64,000 nt of DNA, from contig NZ_JAGFPK010000002.1 of assembly GCF_017599385.1 (NCBI RefSeq), positions 1-64,000 of the forward strand, written 5' to 3'. The notes beneath the pieces are model-generated. The model saw nothing but the letters and a program-made list of their open reading frames with translations. It made no database searches and was not told where the DNA came from. The position numbers were made by a program, and so were the translations under genes. The DNA is from Ciceribacter sp. L1K22 (GTDB lineage: Bacteria; Pseudomonadota; Alphaproteobacteria; Rhizobiales; Rhizobiaceae). Of the stretch, positions 43,893-52,975 are shown piece by piece. How positions within the stretch are numbered: the stretch's first letter is position 1; every line of letters starts with the position of its first letter.

Positions 43893-46047
43893 CACTGATA
43901 GCATGACGAGCAGCGAACGACTGGTCGATAGCGCCGCCCAGCGTATCACGCGCCATGTCGGCCTTGCCGTAGCGCTGCTTGTCGTCGTTGCGAGTTGCGC
44001 CCTTTTCGTGATGACGATCCAGGCTTTCCAGAAGGATCTCGAGCCGGACATTCACGCGGCGAGTACGCAGATCGCCCAGTCGGTGACCAATACGCTCGAC
44101 ATGGCCGCCGATCTTGGTATTCCGGCCGCAGATCTCGCTGGCGTGGAAGACTTCTTTGTCCTGACAATCGAGAACAACTCCCAGATACAGTCGTTACAAC
44201 TCAAGGACCCCGAGGGAAACGTTCTGGCGAGCGTTGGACGGGGCAAGGATACGCCAGCGGCTGCGAAGACAGCGCGGGCGGCACTTCCCGAGAGCGTCGA
44301 GTCTAACCAGGACAGCACAGTTCCGGAAAACGACCGATTGAGCCTGATACTTCTTTCCGGCGCTGAAAGACTTCTCGGCATTTTCTCAAGCAACGCGCCC
44401 GTGCTCGAGCAACCGATTATGAGGGGCGATCAGATTTATGCAGTTCTTAGCGTCGAGATCGCCCCTGATTTCATCAACGGTCAGTTCCGTGACATCCTGT
44501 TTGACATGGTGGTCATTCTAATTGTCTCGCTGCTTGTCGCGTTCGAGATCATGACCGCATTCATCCTGTTTCACATCGTCACGCCGATCCGGCGACTGAT
44601 CTTCCTGGTAGTCAACGGCGCGCATGGCAAGTTCGACACCTATATCGATCCGAAGAACAACGACGAGATCGGCCAGATAACCAGGCGTGTGTCCGACGTG
44701 GTAATCTCGCTGCACCGGCGGTTCGTCACCCTGGTGGCGTCGCTCTCGAATGCCGCTCCTTCTGTCCACAATCAGCTTCAGACAGTCTCCTCCCGCTTCA
44801 GCCTCAGTTCTGCTGGTCCCAAGCGTCTGTTTATCGGCAGTTTCGTGGATGTGCGCGTACCGCTCTTCCTGTTCAGCTTTGCGGATGAGTTGCAGAAATC
44901 CTGGCTTCCGCTCTACGCTACAAGTCTCGCCGGCTCGAATTCCCTGATTTCGCAGGAGGTTCTGGTCGGATTGCCGATATCGGTCTACATGGGCACTATT
45001 GCCATCGTTACGCCTTTCGCGTCGCGTTGGGCGGACGACTATGGCGCACGCCTTATGTTCATGATCGGCTTGGCCCCGGCGATCGTCGGCTACATGATCT
45101 GCGCCATGGCGCCCGATACGCTTGCTCTGGTCATCGGTCGCGGCGTGACCGCGTTTGGTTACGCCATTATCATCATTTCGTGCCAGGGGTATATCGCCGC
45201 GATTGCAACTAGCGAGAACCGCGGACGGGCGATGGCCATGTTCGTCGGGGTGTTGATGAGCGCGACGATGTGCGGCACGGCAATAGGCGGCGTTCTCGCT
45301 GACCGTGTCGGATACCGCACGGTTTTCTGGATTTCCGTCGGCCTTTCGCTCGCTGCCGGTCTGCTGGCTCGCTCGATGCTAATTTCCGAGCTAGCGGCTG
45401 ATAAGACGCCGAAAATGAGCCTTATACGGGGCATTGCGGCGCTCATGCAGAATACCCGTTACACGGCGATGATCCTTCTAGCGGCGATCCCATCGAAGAT
45501 TCTGCTGACCGGATTTTTATTCTATATGGTTCCGCTTTACCTGGCCAATCTCGGCTCCAACGAGGCGGAAATCGGCCGGGTCATGCTGCTCTATTCGCTG
45601 ACAATTATTCTACTCGGATCGGCGAGCGGACGTATTGTCGACTGGCTTGGCCGGACCGGGTTCATGCTGGCTTTCGGCGGCGTCATATCGGCGATCGGTC
45701 TCATTGTCTTTGCGGATTGGCAAAACATCTGGGGCGTCGTGCTCATGGTGTTTATAATGGGGCTCGGCCATTCGGTGACGAAGAGCCCGCAGATCGCCTA
45801 CGCGCTGGAAATCGCGGACGAAGAGGCAGCTCGGATTGGCCGTACCACCGTGCTCGGCGTCTTGCGCACCACGGAACGCATCGGAAGCGTGCTCGGTCCG
45901 CTGTTCGCCGCATTTCTGGTGGTCCAGTTCGGGTTCCAGATGGCGATTCAGATCGTCGGTATAGGCATCGTTGCTGCGTCCGCCTTATTCTACATCATCA
46001 TCGCGAGGGAAGGCGCCAGTGGCGCCAAGCCCGCGGTCTCGGGATGA
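43882..46047 (+). CDS. Sensor-HAMP-MFS transporter fusion protein
   Basis: A 721-residue protein joining a receptor to a transporter. Residues about 26-46 and 206-232 are transmembrane helices flanking a periplasmic domain of roughly 155 residues. About 231-285 is a HAMP domain (VTPIRRLIFLVVNGAHGKFDTYI...NDEIGQITRRV). About 314-715 is a major facilitator domain with some 10-12 helices. The MFS loop motif is weak (SRWADDYGARLMF, and DRVGYRTVFW as a loop 8-9 type repeat). It probably uses the MFS part as a membrane sensor or couples transport to signalling. ATG at 43882 overlaps the upstream gene, and ATG at 43903 is an alternative start. Confidence 0.85.
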   Translation: MVNDTDSMTSSERLVDSAAQRITRHVGLAVALLVVVASCALFVMTIQAFQKDLEPDIHAASTQIAQSVTNTLDMAADLGIPAADLAGVEDFFVLTIENNSQIQSLQLKDPEGNVLASVGRGKDTPAAAKTARAALPESVESNQDSTVPENDRLSLILLSGAERLLGIFSSNAPVLEQPIMRGDQIYAVLSVEIAPDFINGQFRDILFDMVVILIVSLLVAFEIMTAFILFHIVTPIRRLIFLVVNGAHGKFDTYIDPKNNDEIGQITRRVSDVVISLHRRFVTLVASLSNAAPSVHNQLQTVSSRFSLSSAGPKRLFIGSFVDVRVPLFLFSFADELQKSWLPLYATSLAGSNSLISQEVLVGLPISVYMGTIAIVTPFASRWADDYGARLMFMIGLAPAIVGYMICAMAPDTLALVIGRGVTAFGYAIIIISCQGYIAAIATSENRGRAMAMFVGVLMSATMCGTAIGGVLADRVGYRTVFWISVGLSLAAGLLARSMLISELAADKTPKMSLIRGIAALMQNTRYTAMILLAAIPSKILLTGFLFYMVPLYLANLGSNEAEIGRVMLLYSLTIILLGSASGRIVDWLGRTGFMLAFGGVISAIGLIVFADWQNIWGVVLMVFIMGLGHSVTKSPQIAYALEIADEEAARIGRTTVLGVLRTTERIGSVLGPLFAAFLVVQFGFQMAIQIVGIGIVAASALFYIIIAREGASGAKPAVSG

Positions 46048-46081
46048 GGCCGCTGACGGTCGCAGACCGGAGGAGGGAAGC

Positions 46082-47113
46082 ATGTCCTGTTTGAAGAGGA
46101 TGTCGGTGACGGCCGTCTCGGCCCTCATGCTGGTAGGATTCCTTGGCGGATTCGTCCGGGCTCAGGAGAGTGGACAACGGTTCACGATCTACATGGCGGC
46201 CTGGCGTGGGTGCGAGGAGGCTTGTCAGGGTTTCGTCGACTACATCAAGGAGAGCGGCATGCCGGCGGATGTCGTTATCCGCGACGCCAAGACGGACAAG
46301 GCAGCCCTGCCCACATTCGTCGAGGAAATCAAACAAATGCGTCCAGACCTTGTTATCACCTGGGGCACCAATGTGACTGCGGAACTGGTCGGCACCTACG
46401 ACGCGCCGGATCCTTCGAAATACATTGGCGACATTCCGAGCGTGTTCATGGTTGTAGCGGATCCGGTCGCGGCGAAGATTGCCAAGTCCTATGAATCTTC
46501 GGGCCGGCCGTATGTAAGCGGCACGCGCAACCGCGTGCCCGAGATCACGCAATTGAAGGCGATGCTGGAATACAGGCCGTTCAAGCGTTTTGGAATCATC
46601 TACAACGAGAATGAACTGAACTCCAAGCTGAACGCCGACGTGGTCAAGCGCGCCGCGGATGAACTTGGCCTTGAGCTCGTGATGTTGCCGATGCCACTCA
46701 CCAATGGCGAGCCCGATCCTAAGGATATTCCGCAATTGATCCAGGAGGCGGCCGACCGCGGCGTCGAATTTCTCTATATCGGCAGCAGCTCGTTCATCAC
46801 CGTCAATGCCGACGTCTACACCGAAGCGGCGATCGAGGCCGGTATTCCGGTGGCGTCGAGCTACGAGACATCGGTGACCGAGAGTTCTGCGCTGCTTGCC
46901 GTCGCTTCCAAATACGCGATGATCGGCCGGCTGGCCGGCTACCAGGCGAAGCGTATCCTGGTCGACAAGGTCAAGCCGATCGACCTGCCGATCGCTGCGC
47001 TGGACCGCCACTCCTACATCGTCAACATGAAGACGGCCGCGGCGCTCAAGCTTTATCCGCCTATGACCTTGCTCAGTTACGCCGAAATCGTAAATCCGCC
47101 CGAAGGCCAGTGA
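46082..47113 (+). CDS. Orphan ABC-type substrate-binding protein (TrpX/ABC_sub_bind family)
   Basis: A 343-residue periplasmic protein with a signal peptide ending at about residue 27 (GFVRAQ). The body matches the ABC_sub_bind family (DKAALPTFVEEIKQMRPDLVITWGTNVTAEL, FMVVADPVAAKIAKSYE, LAGYQAKRILV), a type I periplasmic-binding fold. No ABC permease or ATPase accompanies it in this operon, so it more likely presents a ligand to the neighbouring membrane sensors than feeds an importer. The ribosome-binding site is GGAGGG. Confidence 0.88.
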   Translation: MSCLKRMSVTAVSALMLVGFLGGFVRAQESGQRFTIYMAAWRGCEEACQGFVDYIKESGMPADVVIRDAKTDKAALPTFVEEIKQMRPDLVITWGTNVTAELVGTYDAPDPSKYIGDIPSVFMVVADPVAAKIAKSYESSGRPYVSGTRNRVPEITQLKAMLEYRPFKRFGIIYNENELNSKLNADVVKRAADELGLELVMLPMPLTNGEPDPKDIPQLIQEAADRGVEFLYIGSSSFITVNADVYTEAAIEAGIPVASSYETSVTESSALLAVASKYAMIGRLAGYQAKRILVDKVKPIDLPIAALDRHSYIVNMKTAAALKLYPPMTLLSYAEIVNPPEGQ

Positions 47114-47115
47114 CG

Positions 47116-49200
47116 ATGCGCGGACGCGGCGAGGGGAGCGTGCCGCTGCTCCGGCGGGTAGCCTTCTGGCTGGTGGCCATGGTGCTGCTCGGTGGTGGAC
47201 TTTTCGCGCTGGAGCGCATGGTTGAACAACGGCTTGACCTGCGCGTGACGGAAAGCGTTTCGTCGATCGCTGATTCCTATGTCGGGCACGCTGAGGCTTC
47301 ATTGGATTACGGGCTTTCTCTGACTGGTCCGGGCAGTGTAGAAGCCTTTCTTCAACCGCCGCCGTCCTTGGCATCGGGCAAAGATGCACTGAGCCTCAGG
47401 CTGGAAGCGCTGAGCCTTTCCGCCGACGGACATCGTCCAGCTGCCAATACGATCCGGTCCGACGTCGATGCGCTTGTGGTGGAACGTGCAATCCTCGACA
47501 GTCACGGTGAAGCCACAAGCCGTCTCATTTTGTCTCGATCGATCACCGGTGAACGGGACGCGGCGCAATGGCGTCGGACGGCTCTTTCGGTCGGCCTTGC
47601 GATATTCGGCGTCGCACTCGCTCTGTTTGTCGGCTTCTTGCCGTTGCGCCGCGTGGCACTGATCGCCGCTGCTGCGTTTGTTTCTACGTCCCTGCTGCTG
47701 TTGGTAGCCTTTGGCATCCAGTCGACGGCAATCTCCCGGCAGGCAGCCGTGCTTGCCGTCGCGGAGACCGCGTCGGACATCGACCGTGCCGCCCAGCTCG
47801 GCATGCGGTTCGATCAACTGGTTGGCATGCAGGATTTTCTGGCCCGGCAACTCGGGACCAACTCCGCTATCAATCAATTGACGGTCAAAGGCGTGGACGG
47901 CTTGCAGTTCCAGGCCGGTACCGAAAGTTTCGGCTCCACAGTGGCCACCCTGTTGTCGGCGCCGCCACTGTCTCGGCTGGTCGATCTGGGAGTTGGCCAG
48001 GTTCTCGCAAACGGTATCCGTGTCGATGCGGTTGTCAGCGTCCATCCGATCCTGGTGGACCTTGGAAGCCTGGCGGTGGCGGTGGGAGTCTTCTGGGTTT
48101 GTGGTGGCGCGCTGTTGCTTGGGTTGGCAGACGGTCGCGTGAGCGGCGCGGAACGCTCACCCCTGGCCGCCGCGGTCGCGCCGGCATTGCTGTTTCTGAT
48201 CCTGTTCAGCCCGTTCGCTGACCTTGGTCCCTCGACTTTTCCGCAAGGTCTAAAAATCGCTTCGCTCGCGGTCGGCCTGATCCTCGGCCTCTTGCTTCGT
48301 GCGCGGTTGGCAATGCTGGCGATGGGTATAGCGGTCGTCTCAATTCTACTCGGCCTTTGGTTCGAAGTCGCGCTCGCCTATGGCGGAACTGGCCTGCTTG
48401 TCGGGGTGGCATTCATCTCGCATGGGCAATCGATCCGGACACTGCACCTTCTGGTCGCCATGCTGCCCTGCGTTGTGCTTATGGGTGCGGAGATGCTCGG
48501 TTCCGTGACTGTCGGAGCGCCTGTTGCTGTCGCCGTTCTGGTACTGGCCGTCGCGTCGATCGCGATTTCGCCCCAGGTGGGCAAGTTGTCGGCGTGGCGA
48601 GGGCAGTCACGCGCCGACTGGCAGCTTGCCGGCCTTCCCGACCTTCCATGGATATGGCTTTGCCTTGGGCTTATGCAGACGTCCCTTTTTCTTCTCGTCG
48701 TCCTTGCCGCTCGCCAAGAGCGGGATTGGCTGGCCGCTGGCGCGCTCTCTTATGTTCTGTGCTGCTTCATCCTACATCTCGTCAGCTATCGGCTGGCAGG
48801 AGCGATCAATCCCGGATTGAAAGGACGTGTGGCTCTGTTTGAGGTCTGCATCTTCGCCGCAGTGATGTTTGTCGCCGCCGCCTATATCGGCGGGTGGAGC
48901 GTCGTTGTCTGCACCGCTCTCGCCGCCGCCTTGTCGGGTGCGGCGGCTCGTCTGAGTGTCGAGTTACCCTTTCTCGTTCGGATCGGCGACGGGGCGAAGA
49001 CAATGCTGACCTACGTTCGGCTGATCGCGCTGGTCACCGCCATGGCCCTCGGCCTCTTCGTCGAAACGCCGGAGGATTTCGCGCTTCCGGCCGTGATGGC
49101 CTGCCTCGTCGCACTGGCTCCGCTTGCCTATGCGACCCTCGCCGGTCTGGATCCCGCCTGGACCCGCCGCCGGAGCGCGGAGCGCATCCATGCCTCTTAG
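47116..49200 (+). CDS. Polytopic membrane protein with periplasmic domains, unknown family
   Basis: A protein of 694 residues (ATG at 47116; GTG at 47110 overlapping the upstream stop by GTGA is the alternative). Predicted topology: one helix at about 11-31, a periplasmic region to about 150, two closely spaced helices, a second periplasmic region (about 205-310, with MQDFLARQLGTNSAINQLTVKG), then some 11-12 further helices with short loops. The paired periplasmic domains resemble those of the neighbouring sensors. No catalytic motif was recognised. It is probably a membrane receptor unit feeding the phosphatase encoded next. Confidence 0.72.
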   Translation: MRGRGEGSVPLLRRVAFWLVAMVLLGGGLFALERMVEQRLDLRVTESVSSIADSYVGHAEASLDYGLSLTGPGSVEAFLQPPPSLASGKDALSLRLEALSLSADGHRPAANTIRSDVDALVVERAILDSHGEATSRLILSRSITGERDAAQWRRTALSVGLAIFGVALALFVGFLPLRRVALIAAAAFVSTSLLLLVAFGIQSTAISRQAAVLAVAETASDIDRAAQLGMRFDQLVGMQDFLARQLGTNSAINQLTVKGVDGLQFQAGTESFGSTVATLLSAPPLSRLVDLGVGQVLANGIRVDAVVSVHPILVDLGSLAVAVGVFWVCGGALLLGLADGRVSGAERSPLAAAVAPALLFLILFSPFADLGPSTFPQGLKIASLAVGLILGLLLRARLAMLAMGIAVVSILLGLWFEVALAYGGTGLLVGVAFISHGQSIRTLHLLVAMLPCVVLMGAEMLGSVTVGAPVAVAVLVLAVASIAISPQVGKLSAWRGQSRADWQLAGLPDLPWIWLCLGLMQTSLFLLVVLAARQERDWLAAGALSYVLCCFILHLVSYRLAGAINPGLKGRVALFEVCIFAAVMFVAAAYIGGWSVVVCTALAAALSGAAARLSVELPFLVRIGDGAKTMLTYVRLIALVTAMALGLFVETPEDFALPAVMACLVALAPLAYATLAGLDPAWTRRRSAERIHAS

Positions 49201-50887
49201 GTCTCGTATCGCCCTTTTTGTCGGGATCGCGACGCTGATCCTCAGCGTCATCTTCGTTGCCCAGGTCGTGGTGAGCGTGCGTGTCACCGATCAGGCGGCT
49301 CGTCGCGACATGACCGTTCTCATCCAAGCGATGTGGCAGAACCATGTGGATGACGAGAGCGCGGTTGAGGAGGATATCGCCAGCCGCATTCGCCGCGATG
49401 TGGAGCTTTTGAACGCCGTCTTCCAGCAGCGCCCCGATGCCGTTCTTGAGCGTATAGATGTGGGAGCCATGACCGAGGGGCGCTCAATCATCATTCTCGA
49501 CCAGAAGCTTGCGCCGATATACACAAGCTTGGGTCACCGCCCGCCTGCGGATTTCGGGGATGTCGTCTCGCGGATGGTGCGCACCAGCGACACCGAGGGT
49601 TTCGCCGACCTGGATATAGGTGACGGTTCGTCCACTTATCGGCTCAAGATTGTGCCGTTGCGGTTCCGGTTCGGCGTCGTTGGTTACGCGATCGTCGCAA
49701 CGCCGCTTTCGCGTATCGTCGAGCATTTCGATCAGGGTGTCGATCTTGATGTCCAGCTTCTGGCCGCCGGCGTCGATGGCGCACCACCCGAAACCGGAAG
49801 CGCAAGGTCCGGAGCGACGCTGATCCCGCTTGCCGACGGCTTCACGCACGGTCGGGTGCTTGGCTATCTCGTCGTGTCGAACGAAGCTTCTGCCGAACTG
49901 CGTCAGACCCAATGGTTTCAATGGTTGACGGGCGGTCTCGTCGTGGTGTTCGTAGGACATCTGCTCGGCGGCCTGGTGTGGATGGTCAAGCGTGCCTTCC
50001 GGCCTCTGGATGCAGCGATCGACGTCATCGACCGTCTGACGCGCGGCGAAGAGGCACCGCCACTCGATACCAGCACCGGCACGATAGAGATTCAGCGCCT
50101 TTCGAAGGCTGTAGAGGCGCTGCGTGCCGCCCATGCAAACCAGGAGGCGCTGCATCGGCTGCAGGCCGAGCTCGCGATTGCCTCGGAGTTGCAGCAGGCA
50201 CTGTTACCGCGGGGTCCGCTGCTGGCAGAGGGCGTCGCCTTTCATGGGCAGATGGTTCCGTCGCAGGAGGTGGCCGGCGACTATTTCGACTATTTCACCA
50301 TAGACGACAGTCGCGTCGGTTTCCTGATCGCCGACGTTTGCGGCAAGGGCACACCGGCGGCGCTGTTCATGGCCATGTCGAGAACAGTGGTCCGCTCGCT
50401 GGCGATGACCGGTCGTCCGCCGGGCGAGGTGCTTGCCGAAGCCAACCGTGTGCTGTCGGAATCCAACGACCAGAACCTTTTCGTGACCATGTTTTACGGC
50501 ATTTTCGACCGTACCGAGCGACGGCTGCGCTATGCCAATGCAGGTCATGTTTCGCCGATCCTGAAATCGGGCGAGGGGGATGTCACCTATCTGCCGGAAA
50601 CGGGCGACTTGGTGCTTGGAATGATTCCGGACGTCTCGTACGCCACGATTGATCTGCCGCTTTCGCCGCGCAGTCTGCTGGTGTGCTACACCGACGGCAT
50701 TCCGGAAGCCTTCGATGACAGCGACGCCCAGTTCGGTGACGAGCGGCTAATCAAGCTGGTGCGGCAGACCCCCAACCGTGATCCGGCCGATTTGATGCAG
50801 GAACTGCAGACGGCGGTACTCGACTTCGCCGGTCGCCGGCCGCAATATGACGACATCACGCTGTGCATCGGCTCGTTTTCGGGCTGA
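49190..50887 (+). CDS. Membrane-anchored SpoIIE/RsbU-type Ser/Thr phosphatase with HAMP
   Basis: A 565-residue receptor phosphatase. Transmembrane helices at about 8-30 and 247-270 flank a periplasmic sensor. A HAMP domain (about 270-325) and a coiled linker lead to a SpoIIE-type PP2C domain (about 345-562). Metal-binding motifs are intact: EVAGDYFDYF, FLIADVCGKGTPAALFM, NAGHVSP, YTDGIPEA and YDDITL. Proteins of this type dephosphorylate STAS antagonists, and the STAS protein at 23352-23708 is the only candidate in the window. It overlaps the upstream membrane gene by 11 bp and ends the operon. Confidence 0.92.
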   Translation: MPLRSRIALFVGIATLILSVIFVAQVVVSVRVTDQAARRDMTVLIQAMWQNHVDDESAVEEDIASRIRRDVELLNAVFQQRPDAVLERIDVGAMTEGRSIIILDQKLAPIYTSLGHRPPADFGDVVSRMVRTSDTEGFADLDIGDGSSTYRLKIVPLRFRFGVVGYAIVATPLSRIVEHFDQGVDLDVQLLAAGVDGAPPETGSARSGATLIPLADGFTHGRVLGYLVVSNEASAELRQTQWFQWLTGGLVVVFVGHLLGGLVWMVKRAFRPLDAAIDVIDRLTRGEEAPPLDTSTGTIEIQRLSKAVEALRAAHANQEALHRLQAELAIASELQQALLPRGPLLAEGVAFHGQMVPSQEVAGDYFDYFTIDDSRVGFLIADVCGKGTPAALFMAMSRTVVRSLAMTGRPPGEVLAEANRVLSESNDQNLFVTMFYGIFDRTERRLRYANAGHVSPILKSGEGDVTYLPETGDLVLGMIPDVSYATIDLPLSPRSLLVCYTDGIPEAFDDSDAQFGDERLIKLVRQTPNRDPADLMQELQTAVLDFAGRRPQYDDITLCIGSFSG

Positions 50888-50949
50888 GGATCCGTTTAGC
50901 GCTCCCGTCTTTAGCCGCGTTACGTCATTCCGAATCGGCTCCGGCCTGG

Positions 50950-51912
50950 TCAGGAGCTCACCTTCGCGCCGCGGCCATAAACGAGCAACATGCCGACGAT
51001 GACGGTGCCGTAGATGATCTGCCGTGCCGCCTCAGGCATCTGCATGATGGAGAGAACCGAGTTCAGGAGGACGATCAGCACTACGCCGACAAGAGTGCCG
51101 ATGTATCTGCCCTGTCCGCCGAGAATGCGCGTTCCGCCGAGCACGACGGCGGCGATGGCTGGGAGCAGGTAAGGTAGACCCATGCCCTGATAGGCCTTGG
51201 CCGAGTAGCCGGCGAGAAGCACGCCGGCAAGGGCTGCGCACACGCCGGAAACCATGAACGCGCCAATGATGACGAAATGGGTGCGGATGCCGGAGAGGTA
51301 GGCGGCACCTTCGCTGTTGCCGGTTGCGTAGATGGAGCGCCCGAAACTCGTGCGGCTCAGCGTCAGCGCAATGCAGATCGAAACCAAGATCCACACGAAA
51401 ATCGCCATCGGAACTCCCAGCAGGCGATCAGCAGCGAGAAAACGCATCAGCGGTGTCGCCTGGTCCTGCGGGGCAAAGCCACCGGTATGGGCGACCATCA
51501 GTCCACGCAACACCGAATCGACGCCCAGGGTGAAGATCATGGACGGAATGCGCAGATAGGCGACGCCCAGTCCGTTGACGAGGCCAACTGCGAGCCCGAC
51601 CGCAATGCCGGCGGGCAGGGCCATGTCACCGCCCACGCTTGCTGCCATCATGGCTGCTGCGGTCAGGGTCCACGGGACGGACAGGTCTATATGCCCCAGC
51701 AGGATGACCATCATCATGCCCGCCGCAACGATGCCGAGAAACGAGCCCGTCTGCAATTGCTGCAGGAGGTAATTGGGTGACAGAAGCGGTGCGGTTCCCT
51801 GGACGCTAAGTGTGTAGCCGGTGCCAATCGTCAGGATGACGAGTATGAAGAGCGAAGCGATGAGGATTGGCTTGTTCTCAGGCCGGATTTTCGATGGAAA
51901 GCTGTTCATCAT
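50950..51912 (-). CDS. Sugar ABC transporter permease (RbsC/YjfF-type)
   Basis: A 320-residue inner-membrane permease of the BPD_transp_2 family with about 9-10 helices. The coupling motif region reads GTRILGGQGRYIGTLVGVVLI, and TSFGRSIYATGNSEGAAYLSGI precedes it, as in ribose/galactofuranose-type importers. It pairs with the permease encoded upstream, 5 bp away, to form a heterodimeric channel. It is the last gene of the importer operon and convergent with the SpoIIE phosphatase gene. Confidence 0.92.
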   Translation of the reverse strand: MMNSFPSKIRPENKPILIASLFILVILTIGTGYTLSVQGTAPLLSPNYLLQQLQTGSFLGIVAAGMMMVILLGHIDLSVPWTLTAAAMMAASVGGDMALPAGIAVGLAVGLVNGLGVAYLRIPSMIFTLGVDSVLRGLMVAHTGGFAPQDQATPLMRFLAADRLLGVPMAIFVWILVSICIALTLSRTSFGRSIYATGNSEGAAYLSGIRTHFVIIGAFMVSGVCAALAGVLLAGYSAKAYQGMGLPYLLPAIAAVVLGGTRILGGQGRYIGTLVGVVLIVLLNSVLSIMQMPEAARQIIYGTVIVGMLLVYGRGAKVSS

Positions 51913-51917
51913 GTCAC

Positions 51918-52967
51918 CTAGCGAAAGAGATCAAGTCGGTTCCTGACACGCAGTGTGCGCAAGGCGCCGAGGCTGACGGCCGCCAGCAGCACGATGCCTT
52001 CGATCAGCGGTTGTAGCAGCGGATCAATCGAAACGATGCGGAAATAGAAGGACATGACGCGCAGAATGCAGGCGCCGACCAGCGATGCGATCGCACCGCC
52101 GACGCCGCCAAGCAGCGACGTACCGCCGAGCACCACCGCCGCGATGGAATTGAGCGTATAGGCGCCCGCCTGCATCACGTCGGCATTTCCCGAGGAGGTC
52201 TGGATCGCCAGATAAAGCCCGCCGCAGGCGGATAAGAAGCCAGCCAGCGCAAAGGCCGCAATCTTAGCCCGGTTGACCGGCAGGCCGGACATGTATGCCG
52301 CTCCTTCTGCCGAGCCGATGGCATAGACGGTCCGCCCGGTAACGGACTTGCGGAAGGGCATCCAGATTGCGAAGGCCACCAAAAGCACCAGAATGAGCGG
52401 GGTGGGAATCCATGCGAAGGGCGAGAACCAGGCCGCGTCCGGGTCAAACAGCTGGTAGGTGTCAACCAAATCCCAAAGACTGTTGGTAAAGGCCCAGTTC
52501 AGGTCTCCGTCGATCTCGCCGCCCGGTTTTGGACGGATGAAAAGCGCAAGGCCGATAGCGATGGCACCGGTTGCGAGTGTGACGATGATCGGCTGAAGCC
52601 GCCCATAGACGATAACAATACCGTTCATCAACCCGAATGCCGTGCCGGCGAGGAGGGTGACCAATATGCCCCACAGGATCTCGGCGGGAGAGCCGTTGAC
52701 CAGCTCGGATGCAATGCATGATGTCAGAGTCATGACAGCGCCGACACTGAGGTCGAGGCCGCCCATGAGGACAGGCACCGTCTGGGCCATCGCCAGAAAA
52801 GCGATAGCGACAGTCTCATTGGCATTTTGGACGAGTACGGCTGAAGAAAAACCGCGTGGATGAAGAATGTTGTAAATCAGGTAGATAGTAAGAAGAAGGG
52901 CCAACGCGCCATAAAAGGCGCGGCCCTGCTTCAAGCGTGTCGAGAAAGCGGTCTTGAGATTTTCCAT
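51918..52967 (-). CDS. Sugar ABC transporter permease
   Basis: A 349-residue BPD_transp_2 permease. It has the family segments MGGLDLSVGAVMTL, RKSVTGRTVYAIGSAEGAAYMSGL and VVLGGTSLLGGVGGAIASLVGA. An insertion between helices (about residues 148-185, rich in Asp and Trp) enlarges a periplasmic loop, a feature also seen in YtfT-like permeases. It lies 8 bp downstream of the ATPase gene. Confidence 0.92.
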   Translation of the reverse strand: MENLKTAFSTRLKQGRAFYGALALLLTIYLIYNILHPRGFSSAVLVQNANETVAIAFLAMAQTVPVLMGGLDLSVGAVMTLTSCIASELVNGSPAEILWGILVTLLAGTAFGLMNGIVIVYGRLQPIIVTLATGAIAIGLALFIRPKPGGEIDGDLNWAFTNSLWDLVDTYQLFDPDAAWFSPFAWIPTPLILVLLVAFAIWMPFRKSVTGRTVYAIGSAEGAAYMSGLPVNRAKIAAFALAGFLSACGGLYLAIQTSSGNADVMQAGAYTLNSIAAVVLGGTSLLGGVGGAIASLVGACILRVMSFYFRIVSIDPLLQPLIEGIVLLAAVSLGALRTLRVRNRLDLFR

Positions 52968-52975
52968 GATCGCTA

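Noticed and set aside
45998-47389. 463-codon minus-strand frame across the substrate-binding protein gene
   Set aside because: It is a shadow of real plus-strand genes with Arg/His-rich composition and no motif.
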